This document shows positions 12,765 to 21,516 of a stretch of DNA of 64,000 bases, piece after piece (the first letter of the stretch is position 1; each line of letters begins with the position of its first letter). The translations under genes and the position numbers were made by a program. Under the pieces are notes generated by a model, which was not told where the DNA came from, searched no databases, and was given only the letters and a program-made list of their open reading frames with translations. Source of the stretch: Urechis unicinctus (Eukaryota; Annelida; Polychaeta; Xenopneusta; Urechidae); the NCBI GenBank assembly GCA_034190875.2, contig CM067343.1, positions 43,321,109-43,385,108 of the forward strand, read 5' to 3'.

Positions 12765-13045
12765 GTAAGTTAGCCACTGTTGCTACCAAAAAGGACAGTT
12801 TGAGGTTGATCAATCATATTGCTGGGGGAACATCACTCCCACTATGTAAAGTATTCAGTGTTCATGTTGATAAAACTACAATATATTTCACACAGCCAAG
12901 AATAAATAGCACCAGTAACATGAAATCCAGAAGCAGAGCTTCCAATAAATTATAAAATGAAGGAATAGTTGACAAATGGCAGTTGTTTTTTTAACTATAC
13001 AACTTATTTCAAAACCATAGACAACTTATTGACATATTGTTTCAG
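12765..13045 (+). other. Intron of the P2X7-like relic
   Basis: 281 bp. Donor GTAAGT, acceptor ATATTGTTTCAG with a pyrimidine-leaning tract. Both ends match the consensus and the phase is preserved across it, which supports the two-exon model. Confidence 0.7.
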
Positions 13046-13182
13046 ATTATTCAGGTATCTAACCTACCGACCGGTTATCATTCTGGATATGGCACAGACT
13101 GGGCAAAAGAAACAGGAAAGTGCTGGCAGCCTGTGTGGTAACAGCTGTTAGAGAATCCTTCCCTGACCCGGAAGGCAAATAG
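13046..13182 (+). pseudogene. P2X7 C-terminal-like domain, last exon
   Basis: Joins the previous exon to give ELFRYLTYRPVI; after a one-base frame break at about 13081-13083 it reads WIWHRLGKRNRKVLAACVV then TAVRESFPDPEGK and a TAG stop. The closest known pattern is the end of vertebrate P2X7 (CAYRCYATW ... LPSCCRWRIRKEFPKSEGQ): YR, aromatic, Trp, the L-x-x-C pair, R-I/V-R-x-x-F-P and EG all align. The stop falls where the family normally continues for a few residues (YSGF in P2X7), so the natural end or a new stop are both possible. It faces the transposase relic tail to tail. Confidence 0.8.
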
Positions 13183-13189
13183 ACATCTA

Positions 13190-13520
13190 CAATGGAGCTA
13201 AATAAGATTTCTTAGTTTGTTTGAACTGACACCTGTGAGCACATACGAGAAGATCCTTTTCATGTTTCTCGTACTGGGATACAATAGGTGGTGGGACATC
13301 CTGTCCACTGATAGGACCTCAGCAATTCTGTAACTTGGGTATTTTTTTGGCTGAGATAAAGCACCTCAGCAATGAACTGATGTACATAGTCTGAAGCAAA
13401 TCAATGTGATTCATATATTATGATAGTCATATCATAAATTAGTTATATTATATGCCAATATTGAATAATGTAATAATGTTTGTGCATATAAAAAAATTAG
13501 GCTTCAGTAACAAATGACAA
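13190..13520. other. Spacer between convergent relics
   Basis: AT-rich, with several short A or T runs, as expected of two facing 3' untranslated regions. No clear AATAAA placed for either gene and no other motif. Confidence 0.4.
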
Positions 13521-13523
13521 AAT

Positions 13524-13708
13524 AACATTTTAGATAAATGCATATACACACCAAATGAAATTGGTACTTTGACAGGCTTAACAACTGGGCCTCCCTGTCA
13601 AGCATTGGGGTGGGATACTCCCCCTTAGGTCTGATCTCGTTGAGTGATGGCTTGAGCTCTGTTCGAGTTTTCATTGAAGTGAATAACTGCCATGAGCAAT
13701 CTGGACAT
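13524..13708 (-). pseudogene. Kolobok-like transposase, C-terminal exon
   Basis: Reads MSRLLMAVIHFNENSNRAQA, then ITQRDQT and a stop, continuing in the same frame as GGVSHPNA, stop, QGGPVVKPVKVPISFG. This corresponds to the conserved C-terminal block of THAP-bearing transposases of Kolobok type: GMxxRxxLAAxHFNENxxRxQA, then a G-E-x-R/x-x-Y-P-K segment and K-x-G-G-x-V-x-x-V-K-V. Two in-frame stops show it is dead. The upstream splice acceptor is not certain. The catalytic acids lie N-terminal of this block in the family. Confidence 0.6.
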
Positions 13709-13872
13709 ATATATAGCAGGTTGATAACATATTGCTAAGTAAGAATTAAAATTTGAACACATAATTCTACAAAGAACAGTACAGCTGTCACTACACAAAT
13801 GTGCTAAAATTGCATACAACCCCAATTCAACTCTACACAAAATTTCAAAATATGTTATTTCATTGGTAATAC

Positions 13873-14032
13873 CTGACCCCTATGGTGGCATAGGGATAGT
13901 GAGTGGTGCTAAGAATATGACTACCTTGTGAAACGATTCTAGGCTTGATATCTGCTCTGATGGGGAGAGCCTGCCAATGTCGTTTAGGAGAGGCTTGCTG
14001 GAGACCATCAATTCAAACTCTGTGTGTGGCTT
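13873..14032 (-). pseudogene. Kolobok-like transposase, penultimate block
   Basis: Reads KPHTEFELMVSSKPLLNDIG followed by RLSPSEQISSLESFHKVV and ILLAP. The motif LSPxxQxSSLExFHxVxxxxAP is a strong signature of the family and normally stands directly before the block at 13524-13708. A donor CAG|GTATTA at 13872 would end the exon. An in-frame stop lies between ILLAP and this donor. No trace was seen of the more N-terminal catalytic segment (family DGRxDSPGHxAKY), so the core of the enzyme is missing between here and 14278. Confidence 0.65.
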
Positions 14033-14277
14033 CAATGTTATTTATGGTTCACACATTTTCTTTATTCCAGGAAAGATAGACCTCTGTGGCTGTAGGGACT
14101 TGTCAGCCATCTATGGTATCAACACAATAAGTATGCTACAATTTCATTATCATAGCCTTAACGGATGTTATTGTTTACAAATTGACTGTGAAAAGACACA
14201 TGGATACATACAACAGAAGTTATCCCTGCCAATGCATTTCATCAAATATAATAATGCAATTGCCTCGTGACACTTAC

Positions 14278-14499
14278 CGAAACATTTGCCTGCACCCAAA
14301 ATGACAAGTGAGAGCCAGCTTCATGGTCGGCAGTAGGCAAGGCACTCGCCCATGGTGTAGCAAACAGCGCGGACGTTGTCAGAGGCGAAGTTTCTTCGCC
14401 TAGGTCGGCAGTGCTTGGGTGTGACACCTCAGTCTGTGATTCATCACTGTCACTTGATTTATCTGTCCCCTCAGCTGCCAATATCATTTCATTTACTAT
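14278..14499 (-). pseudogene. THAP transposase, acidic linker exon
   Basis: 222 bp, exactly 74 codons, bounded by acceptor ...TAATGCAG and donor GTAAGTG. It begins IVNEMILAAEGTDKSSDSDE and continues with a Ser/Thr/Glu/Asp-rich stretch. This is typical of the low-complexity linker between a THAP domain and a catalytic domain. It joins the THAP exon in phase 0 without a stop. The linker itself has no motif; identity rests on its splice sites and its neighbour. Confidence 0.6.
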
Positions 14500-14620
14500 C
14501 TGCATTACGAGAAACAGCTGGATTGATAAACTGGCAACATGGTGATAAATTCATCAACATCTAAATAAGTATACGTCAACTGGTCAAGACTAGCCTAAAT
14601 GATCAGCCAATGGATCTCAC
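14500..14620 (-). other. Intron of the THAP transposase relic
   Basis: 121 bp. Donor CAACAG|GTGAG and acceptor TTTCTCGTAATGCAG on the - strand; the exons on both sides are in phase 0. Confidence 0.65.
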
Positions 14621-14857
14621 CTGTTGTCGTTGCATTTTCTCCGAGGCTCTCCGTCGCTTAGTTTGACTGTCATCTACTCCAACGGGGCTAAATAGAGTCG
14701 GTATAGCTTCTTTTCGAAGCCTAGGTTTCTTACGAACCGAAACCTAGACTTTTGAGCAGATCTGGGTCAATCTCATGAGCACCATTCTCGAAATGATCAG
14801 AACATAGAACTGTATTAAGGGATTGTTCCGACAACCGAGCACACAACAATAAGGCAT
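14621..14857 (-). pseudogene. THAP-domain exon of a transposase
   Basis: ATG at 14857 opens MPYCCVLGCRNNPLIQ, the first zinc pair (CCVLGC) of a C2CH THAP DNA-binding domain. Another frame then gives VLCSDHFENGAHEIDPDLLK and SLGFGS, the C-x2-H half. A further break leads to KKPRLRKEAIPTLFSP, the AVPTIF box that ends THAP domains. In intact domains 35-50 residues separate CxxC from CxxH; here fewer than ten remain, so the central part, including the invariant Trp, has been deleted. The second break is one extra base at about 14731, inside a hairpin. The exon ends at donor GTGAG, in phase with the linker exon. THAP proteins bind DNA in the nucleus. Confidence 0.8.
14717..14751. repeat. Inverted repeat inside the THAP exon
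   Basis: AAGCCTAGGTTTC (14717-14729) and GAAACCTAGACTT (14739-14751) pair over 13 bp with one mismatch across a 9-base loop. The apparent single-base frame break of the THAP reading frame lies in this loop. Confidence 0.75.
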
Positions 14858-14966
14858 AGTGCACACCAACAAAATCACCAGACCGTGAAGAAAGAGGAGT
14901 AAGTAACACGCTGTCAACTAGCCGTGAAGGCTGACGATGGCGTGGAATGTTCGCGAAAGGCCTGTG

Positions 14967-14974
14967 TGACGTCA
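14967..14974. promoter_or_regulatory. CRE palindrome TGACGTCA
   Basis: About 110 bp upstream of the THAP start codon on the - strand. Its wider context TGTGACGTCATGG on the + strand is identical to that at 11880. It would be a natural proximal promoter element for the transposase gene. Confidence 0.4.
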
Positions 14975-15089
14975 TGGTCCGGAACTTCACGAATTTTACC
15001 GAGCAATATCTTGACAGATTCGACGTGGAAAATGTGCATTTCAAAATCATTTTTCTAAAAGAAACAAAGCGCGCAGTCACCCTTTTAAA

Positions 15090-15410
15090 GCATAGAACTT
15101 GGGAAAAATGGAATCAAAAAAATTATTGTATTTTACCTTTAACGGCCTTTGATTGGTTTTTACACTCATTGGAGATGGCCACGATGAAATTGTTAATTTA
15201 TGCGCTTCAATAGTGTGCATCAATAGCGCACTTAATCGCCTCGTTTCATACCGATCATCAGATGACCTCTGACACACGTGGATGCAATAGCGCCATATTC
15301 CTCTCGCATGGGATTCCTCTACCTCATGTCTAATTCATCAAAGCGACGTGACCAAGGCTACACACAATTGCATGTTGCAATGATGTGTAATTGGAGATCT
15401 ATTAACCCCG
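15090..15410. other. Flank of the candidate transposon, no gene
   Basis: Contains a small dyad of the TGCGCTTCAA ... AGCGCA type at about 15197-15230 lying between two TTAA words. No terminal repeat matching the left side was found here. Confidence 0.35.
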
Positions 15411-15415
15411 AACCA

Positions 15416-15438
15416 TTGATCGTGAACTGAACGATCAA
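15416..15438. repeat. Perfect hairpin TTGATCGT / ACGATCAA
   Basis: 8-bp arms with a 7-base loop, about 30 bp beyond the 3' end of the tRNA-like sequence on the - strand. Confidence 0.75.
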
Positions 15439-15456
15439 GGCCATGTGTATGAAGGT

Positions 15457-15461
15457 AAAAA
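15457..15461 (-). terminator. Possible pol III terminator (T5)
   Basis: Five T residues on the - strand, 8 bases downstream of the tRNA-Asn-like sequence. T4 or longer is the pol III stop signal. Confidence 0.4.
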
Positions 15462-15469
15462 GTACCCCT

Positions 15470-15497
15470 CGTCTCAGGGTGGGCTTCAACTACCAAT

Positions 15498-15528
<31 letters not shown>

Positions 15529-15533
15529 GAGAC
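15470..15533 (-). tRNA. tRNA-Asn(GTT)-like sequence without D arm
   Basis: The - strand reads GTCTCTCGGTTAGCGCGTTC, then GGCTGTTAACCGAA, an anticodon arm identical to eukaryotic tRNA-Asn with anticodon GTT. A variable region, a T-arm-like GCCCACC and GAGAC, which pairs with GTCTC at the 5' end, follow. It is 64 nt against 74 for tRNA-Asn. The missing ten bases are those between the acceptor stem and the GGTTAGCGCG part of the D arm, which removes most of the pol III A box. A run of five T follows 8 bases after the 3' end, as a pol III terminator would. The T loop lacks the normal GTTCGA. It is most likely a tRNA pseudogene or SINE head. Confidence 0.7.
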
Positions 15534-15729
15534 AGCTGTTGATAACGCAAAACAACTATCATACAGTCTCGTGTTAGATTCCTGACTATCGCTATACCCC
15601 ATTGGCAAGATAGCTGCTGTTGTAACCCATTAGTGAGTGGTTATTCGAGTGCGCACCAACTATTTTGTTAAATCGCACAATATGATATTCCTAATTCGTG
15701 ACTAATGAATATATGTGAAATACATTACT

Positions 15730-15795
15730 GTCCGACCTCGCGGGCCAAATGGTATAGTACTAAACTCATATTCTAGCGGCGGGATTTTGCAGATT
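15730..15795 (+). repeat. tRNA-like SINE head
   Basis: GACCTCGCGGGCCAAATGGT followed by ATAGTAC resembles a tRNA acceptor and D arm. CTAAACTCATATTCTAG can form an anticodon arm with loop anticodon CAT. GGGATTTTGCAG stands where a T arm (B box) would be, but is degenerate. A related sequence occurs at about 41168. No full SINE body or tail was delimited. Confidence 0.4.
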
Positions 15796-15876
15796 AAACG
15801 ATTACTACATGGAACCCAACCTAAAGTTTGGAGCTTTGTAGATTAATCCATTACTACATAGAACCCTACCTAATGT
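15786..15876 (+). repeat. Two-copy tandem repeat of about 47 bp
   Basis: Two diverged copies sharing TGYAGATTAA, then ATTACTACAT, then GAACCC-ACCTAA. The first overlaps the SINE-like head; the second runs into a short TA tract. It could be the SINE body. Confidence 0.75.
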
Positions 15877-15906
15877 GTATATATACATATAAATATATAT
15901 ATATTC

Positions 15907-18900
15907 TGATGGCATCAAATATCCCCTCAATTTACAGCACAATAGCTTCGGACTTAGTGCAGTTTTAACCGGAGTCACCCATCTTCATAGAATATTACTT
16001 TGAACAGTTACGACCCCTGATTGTGTGAGCCCCTCCATTACGATGTGGTTAAATGGGTCATCCACGTGTCATCTATTTGCCATCATGAACTAATAGCACT
16101 ACAGCTAGACATGCGCTACCATCCTATTGTCTCGCATACGATACAAGTCGGGCTTGTTGTTTGATACTCATGTGCAAGGATCAATGCAATCTAATAACGC
16201 ATACATGTCCGTTGTCCATTTGTTTTTATTGGTGTTAGCGATTGCCAGACATGCACCAAATGCAGAAAAGTGCTCAGATATGCTTCAGATTCATTAACCA
16301 ATGCCGTACCATTCTTTGAAGGTAGGTGAAGGTACAGACTATTCTAAATCTCACGCTAACAACGTGTGCACTCGATCATTAGCATGGCCAAAAGACCTTA
16401 CGTTGTATAAATTTCAACAGCGTTTATGTGGGTGTTCTTAAGCAGGTGCGACTGTTTGTCGCATAGTACCCTCCTCTCAGCCAATCATAGCTTGTGAAAA
16501 AGCTCGGTCTTTTTCTCATGCAATATCACCCAGCTTCTTAATGCGTCACCGAGCAGCGCAACTATGTCATGACTAGACTATAGAGGCATCTGGTATCAAG
16601 CCTACCTTGTGCTATAACAGGGGCTTTCTAAAAAGCGCGATGCTGGCTGGACGTTAATCTAGTCGCAAAACAGTTAATCTAGTTATATGAAAAAGTTAAT
16701 ATGATTAACCGAAAACGCAACCTGACGTTTAAATTGGTGTAATCAAAGATTGAAAAATACGCTACTCACTGACAATGCCTTTTAACTTCGTCCAAATAAA
16801 AAATTTCGTACTTGTTGACTTTTAACTGATGCATATGATTCAGCATAAGGATGCACACAGCAAATGCATCGTACATTACCACAAGTGAAAACGACTAACC
16901 CATAGATTCTAAACGTCTAAGCAATCTGGAATAATTTTCTTTGGTGGCAGTGACATTTTAATCAGACTCAATGTTAGAAGCTCCATCAGAGATGAACCGA
17001 TCTCGTCGGAATCTCGGCCACAATTAAGGCACCTAATGAATACAGCACCAGCTCGCTAGCGACCCCAACACAACCCTTGCGTAATTTCCGTCAAGGTAGC
17101 TTGAAATGCATGACGATTAGATGGAGTGAAGTCGCGATTGACTATAGATTGTAGTATGTTACCGCATGGTCCCTCTGATGATATGGGGAAACACACTCGG
17201 GCGCTCCGCGTCCTAGTGTTTGTCCCCATATCAACCAGGTAACCATGCAATAACTAACATAAATCCTGCGACTACGTCGTCACTGCTATATCACCACTAA
17301 AATCTTAACTAAATAATGAATAAATGTTAGAGGCGAGCTAACAACTTTTTGTGATCCGATATGTTGGAACGATACTGTTTTGGGTTGTAAGGTGCTGGGC
17401 AACGGTAATGGAAAGGTATTAATTTTTGTTGCGAATCATGGCAAGGTATGTCGCGGACTCCTCATTTGATCTAGGGTACTCTCGCACTTATAGAAGTCAG
17501 ATTATTTGTTTGTCTCACCTACCTGCAGTTCTCCACAGATGTGTCAGTAATATGGGATTTGCTTGAGCTTTGCCGGTGTTTAAATGCGTTATACAACCTT
17601 TACTTCCAATAAGGAGTCTCCATTCTTGTTTTGTAGGTTAAATTACTATCGCATGAAACTTTGGCATCGTACTTTCAGCACTTACCTCCGGGTACACTAA
17701 AAAGAACATTGACCAACCTTTGGATTCGACCAAATTAGACTAATATTAAAACAAATGCTCCCCGTAGCTTTGGATTAATGAGGCTCACCAGATTATGTCG
17801 GCGCTATTTGTCTCGATGGAGAAATTGTAAATGATGCCGCTACAAATTAATAGAAAGTCAGCTGGTTTTCTACACATGCAGATTTACACATTGCATCGCA
17901 AATCCCCCATTCTGACCAAGCGAACAACTCGTGTGAAATATTACACACGAAAATATCTGCCATTGTCCTTCAGTTCTTTAAAAGTTGAGGTGTATCCGTG
18001 AAATGTATTCATGTACAAGACAATGTAACGTTTACAAACGAATTAAGGTGTAAACATTGTTTTTTTTTGGGTCAAACTCAATGTTTGAAGACAATATGAA
18101 GGCATTTTTACAGTTTAATCGGGATATATGTTGACGTATATAACAATCCGATTTTTAATACGAAACATTTGTATTTCATCGGTTTCGCTAGCCAGGCGAC
18201 ATCCGAAAAATCGCTTTGTGGCAATTTGTTCAAATCAAAATGTGCAGATGTTTCTCGTGGCTGCTCGCATGCTGTCTCTAAAAGGGCAATAATGTACATA
18301 TTACCATATCAAATTATTTTATCACATTATCACAGCCTAACGACAGGCAACTCAAACCATGCCATCAATGTTATCCTCCCGATATTTCGCGGAACTGCTG
18401 ACTATGCTTGTAGAACTCTAACCCAATCAAACGCGCATCCTGGTGATATATATTGCGGTGCGGTACAGCCGGGCACCGTAAAGGCCAACTTCTACTTCTG
18501 ACACAAAACAAAAGCAGCAGTAAGATCAATTGAGGGTTGATGTTCGGCCCACCTCCAGCTCCGCAACACCCCCCCCCCCCCACCTCCACCCTCCCTCGGG
18601 ACTCAGAAGAGGTTTGCTATTTTTGTCTACTATCAGCGCCTCTACTGCCCGCCCAATCCCCCGGCAGACCTCTAGTCAAGCCGATCCATGCATTCACGAT
18701 CATTTGGAGTAGGCGTGCATACAACCTATTTGACAGAAGCTCCCAATGTAAATACCATCAGTGAACGTGGGTCAACAAATGGCTAAGAACACGGGCAACT
18801 AATACATGACCGGGACCCACTAAACAACGTGCATGTATGAGCAAAGCAGAGCTCACAATCCATGCCGGCGGTCACGCTATCACAACCCTGCCGTAGTTCA

Positions 18901-20500
18901 GGGCGGGGATGCATAGAGTGGCATAGTTTTGCCCCGAATATGATGTTAGGATAGCACGGAATGAAATCTGCTATTTTCAGAAACGCACACAATGGCAGAG
19001 CTTTCACCAGAGATGCCCTGCCTATCAACGACAAACCGGATCCCATTGCGCATATGATGCTCAAAAAACTTACAATAGCAAACAAACATATGTGGATTTA
19101 ACGCAACATTGCACCATGGGTAAATATTGCAAACATCTGTTTTAATTGGACTAACTCGTCGTGGAGGACTTTGTTGGCCAATTGCTTGCTCCAATCAAAA
19201 TCCGATGCCTCTCATCTTGGATTTACTCATTCCAAAAGCAGTAAAGAGGCGCTTGTTAAAACCCCTGCTTGCAAGGAAACTTTTCCCTAAGCCACAAAAA
19301 CAGTTAGACAATTATAGAGGAATTCGATCCAGTACCCGCACTAAAAGGTTTAAAAAGTGACGGACCATCAGAAAGTCATTCTGGGGCTGTTAAAAGACGA
19401 AAAGACAGATAAGCTTGTCTTCTAAAAAAGCTCAGTGGGGTAATTCCTACGAATTAAGTATATGAATGCTCCATTCACTTTCTGCCGATCTCAATGCATT
19501 TACGGAGGGTGTGCACCCCAAGATACACCATAAACTATGGAAGAGGTTCTAGCTGGGGGTTAAGGGCCAGCTCGCCCTAAAATCCTGCTTCAGACAATCA
19601 AACGCGGCGGTAAACTTGAAATCACCAGCCAACATGCTTTGATGTATCCAGGTCCTTTCTTACGGCCTACAATTGACTAGAGACCGATTTGCGCTTGCCT
19701 TAGTGGTGACAAACTTTTAAAATCTCAAACTGGATATCTCTTTGTGCAGATATATTCTATGCTTGATATATTTGAATCACAAAACTATTTTTAGTACTTA
19801 TGAGTCAGACAAGCCACAAAGTTGAACACAATCCACCTTGCTCTGTGACAAATGACACGCTTACAAACCGGATATCCAAATGAACACCATTTTGACGAAT
19901 TTTAGGCACAAACATATTTATCCATATCATTAAGCGATGTGAATAAAATATAAGCAGTCGCATGCAAACCCTTAGTAAAAAATCTTTCATGTTTTAGTAA
20001 ACAGCAATGTTGCACAGTATTACTCTCATAGCTAATGTGGTAAACAATGTGGCGGCTAAGTCGAAACATCGACCTTTTTATTCGATATTAAACTGAAACA
20101 CACCACGCAATTGTGCAACACAGAACATAACAGCAGCAACATCATAATGGGTTTGTTTCATTGTACTTAGATCAATTGATGTCGTACATTATCAGCGTCG
20201 TGAGGGCATATCACAGGGGGCTGGTTAGGTTTTTGCCGATATAGTGGCTACATTTTGGGCTTGAACAATTATGGATGCCGTTAGTGTGCTGATGATGTAT
20301 TTGGCTTGTAACTGCGTTCCGTTAATCCAAACGATGGCGGTATAAGAAGGTCGATTGCTTCCATTATCAGCAGTCTTCGTACTATATCGTTAGGTTAATG
20401 GGGGACGAATGTGCTGGTTTGCATCATATCCTAATTGATTTAGCAAAATCGATATTTTTGTATGCGAATGGAGTTCACCACTAATCAGTTTATGGACATT
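15907..20500. other. Long intergenic stretch, no gene recognised
   Basis: 4.6 kb of AT-rich DNA. Open frames of 60-110 codons (largest 18169-18501 +, 18783-19085 -) have no family motif or credible splice structure. It contains a poly-C run at 18569-18581 and the hairpin at 17180. A + strand frame at 19127-19360 ends in a basic stretch with NYRGI, too little to call a LINE. Confidence 0.5.
17180..17232. repeat. Inverted repeat with GC-rich loop
   Basis: GATATGGGGAAACACACT (17180-17197) and AGTGTTTGTCCCCATATC (17215-17232) pair almost throughout; the outer nine pairs are perfect. The 17-base loop is mostly G and C, unlike the surroundings. Confidence 0.75.
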
Positions 20501-20504
20501 GGAT

Positions 20505-21516
20505 TACATGTGCGCATTTGAATTCGCTGGTATAAGTAATCTGATTGTCACGTGCCAAACCACAGTCAAGTTAGTGAATGTTGTTATTCTCGATTGGATA
20601 CTCGCGAGAGTACTTTCTCTTATTAGCCCTGCTCATACCACAAATATCAGAGCATTAGTAGAAATACATTGCTATCACGCTTTGTCATTATGTAGTGATA
20701 TATTGTATTACCGGAATGACTATGTGCTAGAACTATGCTGAGATGTTGTATTGTTACAAGGCGTCGCTGTAAGATTGAAGAAACGATCATATTTGTTTTA
20801 TGCTCCCCGATTGATGTTTGAAGCTATCGAAGAATAATGTTATGGGCGATTTATCGATAGCTACTACAACAAAATCTACATTGTAATCTCATGTAGCATT
20901 TCATATATAAATGCAATCTACCTTTGTTGAAAAACATCGGGAATTCGATGCTGTAATTTGATGCTGCAATTGTGATAAGCATCGGTCAACACATGAGCTA
21001 GCATGATTAATGGGGGCTGTTGTACGCCAATGAGAAACTTGCGATCGGAAATTGCATGATTGCCGCTTTACATTGAATCAGGTGGATGCTATGAAACATC
21101 GATAACGCAATGCTGAGATATGTCACTGGTGTATTCCCATTTGCATACGGCAATGCCATCGAAATCCAATGAGGCGGCACGTTATGCCACAGCCAGTTAA
21201 TCCATGCTTTATTCGAACGATTACTTAATTCCTTCTGAACTGCGTTAGCAAATACCGAATTATCTCTGGCAGAGGGAATTTGAGATAAATCAAGATTTCT
21301 TTTAATGGCAAGTTTTTACACGATTATCTTTTAAAGATTAGGCATAGTCTGTCGTTTTTACTACGAGTTTATATGAAGATAGCAGTATAAACAGTACAAC
21401 AGATATAAGCGCCATGTCAATCTGAGGCATAGTCTATGTCGGTAAGTTTTTCGAAGCTTAACGATAAATCGTTTCCTCATTACAACACGTTTGCGCGCAG
21501 TTAGATGCATTATTTG
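20505..21516 (+). repeat. 1-kb dispersed duplication, copy 1
   Basis: Two blocks in order: A (20505-20644) and B (20645-21516). Both recur at 29231-30201 at roughly 90-95% identity by eye, with several indels. No coding motif is present. The 80-codon frame at 20499-20741 is not kept in the other copy, where the blocks are rearranged. No terminal repeats or target duplication were seen. Confidence 0.9.

Larger units (their letters stand above)
11640..15080. mobile_element. Candidate two-gene DNA transposon relic (Kolobok/THAP-like)
   Basis: Within 3.4 kb lie a - strand THAP-transposase relic (14857 to about 13524) and a convergent + strand P2X7-C-terminal-domain relic (12553-13182), with 340 bp between their 3' ends. 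Both have short GT-AG introns and comparable decay. Both are preceded on the + strand by the same word, TGTGACGTCATGG (about 11880 and 14965). Kolobok elements are known DNA transposons with TTAA target sites and THAP-bearing transposases. I searched by eye for terminal inverted repeats beside TTAA and found none, so the limits given are guesses. The two genes may belong to one element or be neighbours by chance. Confidence 0.45.

Noticed and set aside
14947-15213. 88-codon + strand frame opposite the THAP promoter region
   Set aside because: It lies antisense to the 5' side of the transposase and shows no motif.
15197-15240. TTAA-flanked dyad as the right terminus of the Kolobok-like element
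   Set aside because: No matching inverted terminus beside a TTAA was found on the left (11.2-11.9 kb).
19127-19360. Frame ending in a basic stretch with NYRGI, reminiscent of LINE reverse transcriptase
   Set aside because: Only one short motif and none of the neighbouring RT landmarks.
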